From positions 1,240,001 through 1,304,000 of the forward strand of contig CAWHZD010000004.1 of assembly GCA_963833745.1 (NCBI GenBank): 64,000 nt of DNA, in the 5' to 3' direction. A model generated the notes under the pieces. The model had not been told where the DNA came from and searched no databases. It saw nothing but the letters and a program-made list of their open reading frames with translations. Each line of letters starts with the position of its first letter. The stretch's first letter is position 1. Positions 54,414 to 62,891 of this stretch are shown here, in pieces. This stretch comes from AP-15 sp963833745 (GTDB lineage: Bacteria; Pseudomonadota; Alphaproteobacteria; ATCC43930; CGMCC-115725). The position numbers and the translations under genes are program-made.

Positions 54414-56066
54414 TCAGCCGGTCTCGCCACGCGCGCAGAAGCAGGACACCGACACCGGCAGATCGGCGCGGGCGGCGGCGAAGTCGACGCGCTGGCGGAT
54501 CAGCGCGGCCTCCCCGCTCTCGCCGCGGCGCTGGAGGCAGTCCAGCAGCCCGCGCAGGGCCCAGAGATTGTCCGGGTGGATCTGGGCGCGTGGCAAAGCG
54601 CCGTCGAGGCCGAGATCCTCGCGATAGATCGCCTCGGCTTCCGCTCTACGGTCCTGCTCGAGCAGGAGCGCGCCGAGCGCGTGGCGGATCGGCTGCATCC
54701 AACCCCAAGGCTCGTCGTAGGGCAGGTTGTCCTCGAGCCCGACGGCGGCGCGCAAACAGGCGAAGGCCGCATCGTGCTCGCCGCGGCGGTAGGCGATCTC
54801 GCTCCAGCATCTCCTCGGCGACCGCCAATAGTTGCAGGCAGGGTACGTTGTGGAGGTAGCGGGACTCCGGCACCCGCTTCGCGGCCTCGAGAAACAGCGC
54901 CTGTTCGGCCTCCGCGGCCGGCACGTCGCCTAGCGCCGCCTGCGCAACGCCCTTGGCATAGTGCATCATCGCCACGGTGTTGCAGTAGAGGTCGCGGTCG
55001 GCCGGCAGATCCTGCGCGATGATCTCGCGCCATTTGCCAAAGCGGATCAGCACGTGCTGCCGGATTGAAACGTAGCTCTCGAAGAAATCGGCCATCGGCG
55101 GCGACGGGAGGCGCAGCGTTTCCTCGGGCATCGTCTCGATCAGCTCGTCGGCGGCGGCGATGGCGGGCGCGTACTGGCCGAGAAATATGGCACCATAGGC
55201 GGCGAAGTGGTAATTGTGCACCCTGTAGCCCGAATAGAAGTTCATCGGCCCGGCGCGGTCGTAGAACTTGCGATCCGCAATGATCGCCTTCCGATTCCAG
55301 TGCATCGCGTCGCGGTAGTGCCCGCATTGCACGTCGATGTGGGTGGGCATGTGCACGAGGTGGCCCATATCCGGAGTCAGCTCGCGCAGCCGATCGCCGC
55401 TCGCCAGCGCGGCTTCCGGATGCGCCGACATTTCCATCAGATGAACGTAAAGGTGCAGCAGGCCGGGATGGTCCGTCGCCCCGGCAGATCGCGAAACGCG
55501 GCTTCGAGCACGGCGCGGGCCTCGAGCGTGCCGGCGCCGGGCGCGGGTTCGCCGGTGCGCAGGTCCCACATGCGCCAGGGCGTACGGTTGAGGAGCGCTT
55601 CGGCGAAGATTGCGCGTAGATCGAGGTCATCCGGATGCGCTTGGTGCGTGAGGCGCATGGCGTCGGCAAAGGCGTCGTTCCACGGGCGCTGGTCGTCGGT
55701 CGGGTCGCGCTGCGGATAGCGAGCCGGCAGCGCCTCGATCAGCGCGCGTTCCGGCGCGGTGGCCCGACCGGCCAGCACGAGCGCCGCGCGGGCCGCGTCA
55801 TGAGCGCGGGCGAGTGCCGCGGTCTTGCCGGCGGGGTCGTGCAGCTCCCAAGGGTAGTTGTAGTTCGGTCCAGCCGCGTAGCCGACGCCCCAATGCGCCA
55901 TGGCGCAGTTTGGGTCCGCCGCCAGCGCCTTCTCGAAGCAGGCGACGGCTTCCTCGTGGTGGTAGCCGAAGCACCAGTTGAGCCCACGGTCGAACCAGCG
56001 CTGAGCCTCGGTCGAGGCGGTCGTCACCTTCCGGGAATAGCAGCCGAGATCATAGGGATAGTCCAT
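54414..56066 (-). CDS. Tetratricopeptide-repeat protein, two frameshifts as presented
   Basis: Three frames make one protein of about 550 residues. Part 1 (56066 to about 55483) has WFDRGLNWCFGYHHEEAVAC and ADPNCAMAHWGVGYAAGPNY. Part 2 (to about 54803) has ATDHPGLLHLYVHLMEMSAH, HMPTHIDVQCGHYRDAMHWN and LPADRDLYCNTVAMMHYAKG. Part 3 (to 54414) has CLRAAVGLEDNLPYDEPWGW and PDNLWALRGLLDCLQRRGE. The first join needs one base gained near 55483; the second needs one C removed at about 54803. TPR-like proteins of this type are widespread and uncharacterised. Confidence 0.7.
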
Positions 56067-56684
56067 GTCCCCTCCTCCTCCATGTCGCGTGAAGTGTAAA
56101 GGTAGCGACTTAATCTGACGGTTGCGGGAGATCGGTGGGAAAGATCAAGCTGGGGGACTCCCCCGCTTGGCGCGAAGTGAGGACCCCCGATGACGCAAGC
56201 ACAGAAGGTGATCCGGGCCAAGGTCGGCCTGTTGGAACTGGCCAAGCAGCTCGGCAACGTGAGCCAGGCGTGCAAGATGATGGGTTATAGCCGCGACAGC
56301 TTTTACCGGTTCAAGGAGCTCTACGATAAAGGCGGCGAACTGGCGCTGCAGGAGATCAGTCGCGCAAAGCCGATCCTCGCCAACCGGGTGGATTCGGCGA
56401 TCGAGGCAGCGGTCATCGAGTTGGCGATCGAGCAGCCGAGCTGGGGGCAGCTGCGGGTATCGAACGAGCTCAAGAAGCGCGGCCAGTCGATCTCGGCCTT
56501 TGGCGTGCGCGGCGTCTGGCAGCGCCATGACCTCGAGAACATCAAGAAACGACTCAAGGCGCTTGAGGCCAAGATGGCGCAAGAGGGGCTGGTGCTCACC
56601 GAAGCACAGGTCACAGCGATCGTGTCCCAGGACGTGGTGTAAGAGCGGCGGCAGTATCGCGCTCTCCGGCGGGGTCGGCCGGTG

Positions 56685-57884
56685 TCAGGCGGATAGGGCG
56701 GGCAGCCTGACGATAGGATCCTCGCTCAATGGAGCGATAGTTTCCAGGGTCATGTAGCGAGCGCGCTGGACCGCCCATTCATCGTTTTGTTCGAGCAGGA
56801 TGGCGCCGACGAGGCGGGTGATTGCGGCCTCGTTTGGGAAGATGCCGACGACCTCGGTGCGGCGCTTGATCTCGCCGTTGAGCCGCTCCAGCGGATTGGT
56901 GCTGTGGATCTTGGGCCGGTGATCCTTGGGAAAGCTCATGAAGGCGAGGACGTCGGCTTCGGCTTGGTCCATCAGGATGGCGAGCTTGGGCACTTTGGGC
57001 CTGAGCTGATCGGCGACCTGGCGCCATTGGGCTCGGGCCATCTCGGCATCCTCCTGGGCGAAGGCGGTGGCGATGAAGGCGGCGACGACGCGGCGGCCCT
57101 GCTTGCCGGCATGGGCCAGGACGTTGCGCATGAAGTGTACCCGGCAGCGCTGCCAGGACGCATGCAGCACCTTTGCGACCGCTGCCTTCAGCCCCTCGTG
57201 CGCATCCGAGATCACCAGCTTGACGCCGCGCAGGCCGCGCCGCGCCAGCGAGCGCAGGAAGTCGGTCCAGAAAGTCTCGGCCTCCGACGCGCCGATCGCG
57301 ATGCCCAGCACCTCGCGCCGGCCATCGCCGTTGACGGCCACCGCGATGATGACGGCGACCGAGACGATACGCCCGTTCTCGCGCACCTTCAGGTAAGTCG
57401 CATCGAGCCACAGATAGGGCCACTCGCCTTCCAGCGGCCGGTTGAGAAAGGCAGCGACCTTGTCGTCGATCTCGGCGCACAGCCGGCTGACCTGGCTCTT
57501 GGACATTCCGGTCATGCCCATCGCCTGGACCAGATCGTCGACCGAACGGGTCGACACGCCGTGGACGTAAGCTTCCTGAATCACCGCCGCGAGCGCCTTC
57601 TCGGCCATCCGCCGCGGTTCCAGAAAAGCCGGGAAGTAGCAGCTCCGGCGCAGCTTGGGGATGCGCAGCTCGACCGTGCCGGCGCGCGTTTCCCACACCC
57701 GGTCGCGGTACCCGTTGCGGTGGTTGAGGCGCTCGGGATTGCGCTCGCCGTGCGCGGCGCCGGTCAAGCCCTCGACCTCCAGCTCCATCAGCCGCTGCGC
57801 CGCAAAACCCACCATCTCGCGCAGTAGCTCGGCATCCGAACTCTTCTCCAAAAGCGTGCGAAGGCTCATCATCTCGTCGGTCAT
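56685..57884 (-). CDS. IS256-family transposase (type b)
   Basis: A 399-residue transposase starting at ATG 57884. Key blocks are PKLRRSCYFPAFLEPRRMAE, STRSVDDLVQAMGMTGMSKS, LWLDATYLKVRENGRIVSVA with the first Asp, LVISDAHEGLKAAVAKVLHA with the second and NPLERLNGEIKRRTE with the Glu. It is intact and may be active. Confidence 0.95.
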   Translation of the reverse strand: MTDEMMSLRTLLEKSSDAELLREMVGFAAQRLMELEVEGLTGAAHGERNPERLNHRNGYRDRVWETRAGTVELRIPKLRRSCYFPAFLEPRRMAEKALAAVIQEAYVHGVSTRSVDDLVQAMGMTGMSKSQVSRLCAEIDDKVAAFLNRPLEGEWPYLWLDATYLKVRENGRIVSVAVIIAVAVNGDGRREVLGIAIGASEAETFWTDFLRSLARRGLRGVKLVISDAHEGLKAAVAKVLHASWQRCRVHFMRNVLAHAGKQGRRVVAAFIATAFAQEDAEMARAQWRQVADQLRPKVPKLAILMDQAEADVLAFMSFPKDHRPKIHSTNPLERLNGEIKRRTEVVGIFPNEAAITRLVGAILLEQNDEWAVQRARYMTLETIAPLSEDPIVRLPALSA

Positions 57885-57954
57885 CGTCGGGTCCTTGGTT
57901 CGCGTTGAAGTTGGCGACCAAAACCCTACCGAAGACCCGCGATGACCGCCGCTA

Positions 57955-58016
57955 TGGATAAGTAGCCCGCCGCCGCCTGAACTCGTGGCGGTCCACGGCG
58001 GCGGGCTACTTATCCA
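57955..58016. terminator. 21-bp perfect hairpin between the IS end and the transposase start
   Basis: The arms 57955-57975 and 57996-58016 (starting TGGATAAGTAGCCCGCC and its complement) are perfectly complementary with a 20-base loop. It lies between the right IS terminus and the transposase ATG (57884). There is no T run, so it is not a standard intrinsic terminator. It may block read-in transcription or translation from outside, as known for other IS elements; this role is inference. Confidence 0.55.
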
Positions 58017-58143
58017 CAGCTCCTACACCACTCCAAGGGACACGACCGGTCACAGCGCTGGAGAAGGCCAAGGCCGAGAAGGAAACCCACGGCGAATTCG
58101 ACAGCGAATGCCCCGGCTATTGCGGCGCCCAGGATACTTTCTA

Positions 58144-59107
58144 GGGAGTGTCCGGAATTTTGTGTAAGGCGAGCCGTGTCTCATGGTTTTGAGCCTTCAG
58201 CGCGCTGAAGGCTCAAAACGATCGCCAAACAGGATGGCAAACTGCCCCATCGCCGCGGTCCATTCAACCCGCCGGCGCCATTTAACCCCGGCGTTTCGGA
58301 TCGCCAGAAACAGCAGTTTTAGGGCTGCTTCGTCGGTCGGGAAGCTACCGCGGGTCTTGATGATCTTGCGCAGACTGCGATGCAGGCTTTCGACGGCGTT
58401 TGTTGTGTAGATCATCTTGCGGATCGCCGACGGGAATGCGAACAGCGGCACCACGTATTCCCAGGCCCGGCGCCAGGCCTGGCCGATCGCCGGATAGCGC
58501 TTGCCCCATTGGGCCTCGAAATTGTCGAGCTCGGCGGCGCCAGCCTCGGCCGTTTCCGCCCGGTAGATCGCTTTCAGATCGGGCATGATCAGCTTGCGGT
58601 CTTTCCACGAGACAAACGCTAGCGAGTTGCGGATCAGGTGAACGATGCAGGTTTGCACCGTGGTTAGCGGAAACACCGTGCCGATCGCCTCGGGAAAGCC
58701 CTTGAGCCCGTCGACGACGGCGATCAAGACGTCGTTTAGGCCACGATTCTTCAGTTCGTTGATGACTTTGAGCCAGAATTTGGCGCCTTCGGTTTGCTCG
58801 ATCCACAGCCCCAGCACCTCCTTCTCGCCGTCACTGTTGAGGGCGAGAGCGACATAGACGGCTTTGTTGCGCACCAGGCCCTCGTCAGGGATCTTGACCC
58901 GCAGCGCGTCAAAGAAAATCACCGGGTAAAGCGGATCGAGCGGTCGGTTCTGCCACTCCCGGACCTCCTCGAGCACCGCATCGGTGACCCGGCTGATCAG
59001 ATCGGGCGAGACCTCGACCCCGTAAAGTTCCTGCAGATGGGCCTGGATCTCGCGAACCGACAACCCGCGGGCATAGAGGCTGATGATCCGGTCTTCAAAA
59101 CCGTTGG
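58144..59107 (-). mobile_element. IS256-family element type c, truncated
   Basis: The terminal sequence GGGAGTGTCCGGAATTTTGT at 58144 resembles the ends of type a. The other end is missing: the transposase is cut after its first ~100 codons and the DNA passes into the selC fragment through a shared stretch GGTCTTCAAAACCG (about 59090-59103). Confidence 0.82.
58197..59107 (-). pseudogene. IS256-family transposase (type c), N-terminally truncated
   Basis: The frame carries FEDRIISLYARGLSVREIQA, VIFFDALRVKIPDEGLVRNK, VLIAVVDGLKGFPEAIG and NAVESLHRSLRKIIKTRGSF, so the DDE residues remain, but about 80-100 N-terminal residues are missing. The 336-residue ORF that reads further upstream to 59207 gains an artificial start from selC and flanking DNA. 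Confidence 0.85.
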
Positions 59108-59155
59108 GGGGCGCGAAGGCGTCCCCGGTAGGTTCGAACTCCTGCCTCTTCCGCC
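59088..59155 (+). tRNA. selC: 3' half of a selenocysteine tRNA gene (selC), truncated
   Basis: Reading rightward, the DNA gives the anticodon loop CTTCAAA (anticodon TCA), then GTTGGGG, a long variable arm GGCGCGAAGGCGTCC, a T arm GGTAGGTTCGAACTCCTGCC and the acceptor end CTCTTCCG followed by CC. The order and the extended variable and acceptor arms match tRNA-Sec. One extra A is present in the T loop compared with TTCGACTCC. The 5' half is replaced by the truncated type c IS. A P4-type integrase starts 86 bases downstream, so this is probably an integration-site scar. Stem pairing was checked by eye only. Confidence 0.65.
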
Positions 59156-59240
59156 CCTCTGGCTCGGAAATCTGCCATTCTTGCCTCGCTAAGCCAAGCA
59201 ATCCCACCGTTTTCCGACTCTCATCGACTCATTTGGTCTC

Positions 59241-59760
59241 TTGAAGACTCCCTACATCGCACCCAACTTGGCGGAATCAGTGGTGGAAAGCAGTGGGCGG
59301 GCGATGGCAAGACGCACTGGATTGAACCTCCTATCTGCTGTGGGGCTCGGGAAGCTGGCTCCCGGCACGCACCCAGACACCGGAAAGCCCATCCCGAAGC
59401 GCTACGCTGACGGCGGCGGTCTTTACGCCGCGATCTCGGCGAACGGGATCGGGCGATCTTGGGTGTTTCGGTCGCGGCGGGGAGGCAAGGTGAGTGAGAT
59501 CGGGCTGGGATCACTGAATGCGGTCCCGCTGAGGCGAGCGCGAGAAAAGGCGCAGGCTTTTCGAGAGCAGCTCGCTGACGGCAAGGACCCCCTGGCGGAG
59601 CGGCAGGCAGCCCAGCAGGCGAGCCGGATCGCCGCAGCCAAAGCCACAACGTTCGCCGAGGCCGCTCAAGCCTACATCCGATCCCACCAAGCGGGCTGGA
59701 GATCGCCGAAATCGCTGGTCTCGTGGGAGCATACCCTGAGCGCTTTCGCGGAGCCGACCC
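59241..59760 (+). pseudogene. P4-type tyrosine integrase, N-terminal part (DUF4102)
   Basis: From ATG 59241, or ATG 59304 (MARRTGLNLLSAVGLGKLAP), the frame has the DUF4102 start KRYADGGGLYAAISANGIGR, SWVFRSRRGGKVSEIGLGSL, VPLRRAREKAQAFREQLADG and the core-binding start TTFAEAAQAYIRSHQAGWRS. At about 59760 it runs into antisense IS110 sequence, losing the catalytic domain with Arg-His-Tyr. Its closeness to the selC 3' end is typical of islands that integrate into tRNA genes. Confidence 0.85.
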
Positions 59761-59890
59761 TCTCTGCCGATGCCACCTGGCGACGCGCCCTTCGATCTCC
59801 CGGATGCGGGCCATCGTGCCGTTCAACTGGTCGACAATCGATTTCACCGAAACTGAACTCAACATCCTTCGCAGGCGGGGGCCGTCCAAT
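59760..59890 (-). pseudogene. IS110-family transposase internal fragment
   Basis: On the minus strand the frame reads SIVDQLNGTMARIREIEGRV followed by ARWHRQ, matching the central coiled linker of IS110/IS1111 transposases that is missing from the copy at 60.1-60.9 kb. It is a displaced piece, from this or another copy. Confidence 0.5.
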
Positions 59891-60089
59891 GATCGGGATC
59901 CGATCAGCGAACTCCATCAGGGCCAGCGGTCATAGGCACCGCACCAAAGGGCCGGACATATGACTGCACCTGACCAAGATTACGCGCTGCTTGGCGCTTT
60001 GAATTATTCGGGTCTTTCCGATCCGCGGCTCGACCGCTCGCCATCACGTCCTCTTCACCCTCGCATGCTGAATGGGCTGGCGGCTGCTA
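59891..60089. other. Short gap between IS110 fragments
   Basis: No gene is visible; the sequence may be non-coding IS DNA. Confidence 0.3.
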
Positions 60090-60945
60090 TGCCGGCTGCC
60101 CGAAAACTTCCTTAGGCTGATAGCCATCCCCACGCATCATCACCGCCCAGACAATGCGAGCGGTCTTGTTGGCCAGTGCGACCGCAGCCAGCTTGGTCGG
60201 TTTGCGCGCCAGCAAAGCTCGAACCCACTCGCCATCGCGGGTTGGTCGGTTACGGGCATGACGCAGCACCGCAACCGCGCCGGCGGTGAGCAGGCTGCGG
60301 ATGTATTTGTCGCCGCGCTTGCTGGTCCGCCCCAAGCGTTCCTTGCCGCCGCTTGAATTCTGCCGCGGCGTCATCCCCAGCCAGGCGGCGAACTCTCGGC
60401 CTGATCGAGCGCGTGGCCTGCTGGTCCGGCAATGCACGATGCTGGTCAATGCCTTGCGCGCTCACATGGCCGAATTCGGCATCATCGCGCCGCAGGGTCT
60501 CAGACACGTCGAGATCCTGACAAAAGCAATTTCTCACGACAAAAGGATCCCGGAGCTCGCACGCTCGATCCTGCAAACGATGCAGCATCAACACCGACTG
60601 CTGCTCGGCGTCCTTCACCGGCACGAACCGCATCGACGGCCGCGCCACCGCTTCGCAGATTGCTTCGGCATCGGCGGCATCGTTCTTGTTGCGCTTGACG
60701 TAGGCCTTCACATAGGCCGGCGGCATCAGCTTCACCGTATGCCCGAGCGCCATCAGCTCACGCGCCCAATAGTGCGCTGTCGCGCAGGCTTTGATGCCGA
60801 CCAGACACGGCTCGAGCGACCCGAAGTAGGGGATCACCCCGCTGCGCCACAACCGCCGGCGAACGACAACCTGTCCATTGGCGTCGACGCCGTGGACCTG
60901 GAACCAGTGTTTGGCGAGATCCAAACCGATGGTGGTAATCTGCAT
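60090..60945 (-). pseudogene. IS110-family transposase, internally inverted and deleted
   Basis: N-terminal DEDD domain from ATG 60945: MQITTIGLDLAKHWFQVHGV, VGIKACATAHYWARELMALG, KRNKNDAADAEAICEAVARP and EQQSVLMLHR. The next expected block, LLVRQCTMLVNALRAHMAEF and GIIAPQGLRHVE to ELARSILQ, is present but on the plus strand between about 60400 and 60578. The C-terminal part then resumes on the minus strand with SGREFAAWLGMTPRQNSSGG. The inverted piece is flanked by GATCGAGCG/CGCTCGATC. The central linker is missing. The gene is dead. Confidence 0.8.
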
Positions 60946-61143
60946 GGTGGACGGCTCCTCTCGTTTGTGGCGTTCACGGACGACCACGTTGTGGCACATC
61001 GATGCCGGGAGCGGGGGCCGTCCACCCCATCAAGATTGGCCACGCAGCGTGGCTCAGGTGGGGAGAGGGCGGTAGTGCGCGGGAAAGGCGAAGGCTGGCG
61101 ACGGCTCGGCCGCACGAGCAAGCGCGCGTCTGATCTTGTGGGC

Positions 61144-61365
61144 ATGATCTTGGCAATCGCACTTTACCTCGCAGTTGCGGTTGCTGGGGCGGTGATGATC
61201 GCCGTGCCGGTACCCATCCTCCTTCATTTTCTCAGCAACTACGCGGCCGTCACCGGCACCCCGGCGATGGCGATCTGCCGGCTCGCGGGTGTGGCAGTGC
61301 TCGTCTTGGCGCTGTGGGCGGCATCCGCCCGCTGGCGGGAGTATCGAGCCTATCGCAACGATTGA
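61144..61365 (+). CDS. Small membrane protein, 73 residues
   Basis: ATG 61144 opens a frame with two hydrophobic segments, ILAIALYLAVAVAGAVMIAV (2-21) and AICRLAGVAVLVLALWAA (about 43-60), and a basic end WREYRAYRND. The same frame is open far upstream through the IS110 remnant, so start and reality are uncertain. No family is recognised. Confidence 0.45.
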   Translation: MILAIALYLAVAVAGAVMIAVPVPILLHFLSNYAAVTGTPAMAICRLAGVAVLVLALWAASARWREYRAYRND

Positions 61366-61464
61366 GCCTCGCTGGCCGGCGGTGAGATGATCCGGTTGTG
61401 ATCTGCCGGGGCCAACAACGCGGGGCGAAGGCGGGCGTGGCCCGCGCGGGTGGACTGGGCTCCC

Positions 61465-61852
61465 ACTAGTTCAGGCTCGGATCGCGGGGATGATCGGCAT
61501 CTCCGGGGATGGACACGCATGCCGCCGCTGAGCCGCTCGCCGTCCGTCAGGCTCACCTCGCGCCGGGCGATCGCCCGGCCGCCGCGGGGTCGAGAACGTA
61601 ACCCCCGCCGCGGAGAACATAGCGGCCCCAGCCGAGACGGAGCTTGCGCGCGATCCACAGCCCGTAAGCGATCAGGGCGTACAGGCAGAAGAGGGGGCCG
61701 ACAAGGGTGAGAACGATGCGCATGGTGGGTCTTCTCGGGGCCGAAGCCTGTTGGCAGAAGCGGTTACTTCGCCGCGGCGCTATCGCCGTTCGCCCGAGGC
61801 ACCAGACCCCGCTCGCTCGCCGCAGCGGCGTTGCCGCCGGACCTGAACTAGT
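61465..61852. repeat. 11-bp inverted repeats enclosing a small membrane-protein gene
   Basis: ACTAGTTCAGG at 61465-61475 and its exact reverse complement CCTGAACTAGT at 61842-61852 enclose 366 bases containing the 56-residue gene. They may be the ends of a small mobile unit or chance. Confidence 0.4.
61553..61723 (-). CDS. Small membrane protein, 56 residues
   Basis: ATG 61723 to TGA 61555-61553: MRIVLTLVGPLFCLYALIAY followed by GLWIARKLRLGWGRYVLRGG. One long hydrophobic helix (3-24) is followed by a strongly basic, aromatic stretch, a layout seen in real single-pass small proteins. No family is recognised. A weak GGCCCCG precedes the start. Confidence 0.45.
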   Translation of the reverse strand: MRIVLTLVGPLFCLYALIAYGLWIARKLRLGWGRYVLRGGGYVLDPAAAGRSPGAR

Positions 61853-61873
61853 CGTGGCACCTAGCCGTCGCGC

Positions 61874-62891
61874 TCAGCCGAAGAGCGAGCGCCCCGGATC
61901 AGGCCACGCCAGATGCAGCGGGCCGCCATTCTTGGTGACCACGTCCTCGAACCGCATTTCGACCGGGGCAGAGGCACGCCGCGGCGCAGAGCTAAGCTCA
62001 ATTCGCGGCGCGCGGCGCCGACCGACCGGATTATCGCGGACGCCATCCCGCCGAGATGCTAGTCGTTTCTCGATCCGATCGAGCGGCTGCACAACTTGGG
62101 GTCGTGGCCGGGAAGCCTGCCTGCCGGTGCGTTGGTCAGCGGCTCTCGTCCCGGCGTCATCGCGGCACGCACCGAGATTGTCCTGGCCCGCCACGAGTGT
62201 CGGGGCCGCCATTGCCGCCGGATCGCGCAATACATAGCCGCGACCCCACGCAGTCTCGATGTAATGTCTGCCGCCAGTCGCCAGAGCGAGCTTTCGGCGC
62301 AGGTTGCAGACGAAGACGTCGATCGTCGGCCGCTCGGGTTCGTCGATCCCACCGTAAAGATGGTTGAGGAAAGTCTCCTTGGTCACGGTTGTGCCTTTCC
62401 GCAAGCTCAGCAGCTCGAGGATGGCGTATTCCTTCCCCGTGAGGCGAACCTGACGGTCATCGACCGAAGCGATGCGGGTGTCCAGATTGACCACGAGCCT
62501 GCCCGTCTGGATGACCGATGCTGGATGCCCCTTGGAGCGGCGTACGATCGCCCGGACGCGCGCGATCAGCTCACGAGGATCAAACGGCTTGGTCAGGAAG
62601 TCGTCGGCGCCGAAATCGAGAGCCTTGACCTTGTGGTCGGGTGCGGCGAGATCCGAGAGGATCAGGATCGGAGTAACCACGCGCCCGGCGCGCAGCCGCT
62701 GCAACATCTTATAACCTTGGACGTCAGGCAACATTACACCGAGGAGAATGATGTCGTAATCGTAGAGTTTGCTGATCTCCACGCAATCGTCACCGAGTTC
62801 CTGTCGTATCGCAAGTAAAGCCCTCGCTGGTCAGAAGCACCTTGATGTTGGCGGCGGTAGAAACATCATCGGAGGCAATAAGAGCACGCAT
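61874..62891 (-). CDS. CtrA-like response regulator lacking the phosphoacceptor Asp; frameshifted
   Basis: From ATG 62891 the receiver begins MRALIASDDVSTAANIKVLL, then the frame breaks at about 62800. With one extra base removed it continues LGDDCVEISKLYDYDIILLG. The phosphoacceptor position of CtrA (LLDLMLPD) is Gly here (LLGVMLPD), while the acidic DD pocket and the switch Lys in FLTKPFDP remain. The DNA-binding domain is very close to CtrA: VRLTGKEYAILELLSLRKGT, ETFLNHLYGGIDEPERPTID and HYIETAWGRGYVLRDP. A further ~100 residues of Arg-rich tail follow that CtrA lacks, perhaps another frameshift. Probably a divergent CtrA paralogue, phosphorylation-independent or decaying. Confidence 0.82.

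Larger units (their letters stand above)
56618..58047 (-). mobile_element. IS256-family element type b, intact, with 9-bp target duplication
   Basis: The element is 1430 bases. The left end is GATCGTGTCCCAGGACGTGG and the right end, inverted, GGTCGTGTCCCTTGGAGTGG; both are followed by TGTA.GAGC. GGTCACAGC lies directly on both sides (56609-56617, 58048-58056). A truncated second copy is at 33400-33930. Confidence 0.95.
56095..58143 (+). mobile_element. IS481-family element, interrupted by an IS256 element and 3'-truncated
   Basis: The left end is near 56095 (TGTAAAGGTAGCGACTTAAT). The transposase is split by the type b IS at 56618-58047, with the 9-base duplication GGTCACAGC on both sides. 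It stops at 58143, where the type c IS256 element begins, so the right end is gone. Confidence 0.85.
56190..58143 (+). pseudogene. IS481-family transposase, interrupted and truncated
   Basis: The 5' part (56190-56617) encodes the helix-turn-helix region: LLELAKQLGNVSQACKMMGY, PSWGQLRVSNELKKRGQSIS and LTEAQVTA. After excision of the inserted IS it continues in frame at 58057 with LEKAKAEKETHGEFDSECPG and YCGAQDTF. The following DDE domain is lost at the type c junction. The exact in-frame repair confirms a simple insertion. Confidence 0.9.

Noticed and set aside
56787..57827. Rightward 346-codon ORF inside IS256 type b
   Set aside because: Antisense of the 399-residue transposase; no start signal and no motif.
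59088..59155. Complete functional tRNA gene
   Set aside because: The acceptor 5' strand, D arm and most of the anticodon 5' stem are absent; the DNA to the left is IS256 transposase coding sequence.
62096..62818. Rightward 240-codon ORF opposite the CtrA-like gene
   Set aside because: The opposite strand encodes the conserved CtrA DNA-binding domain.
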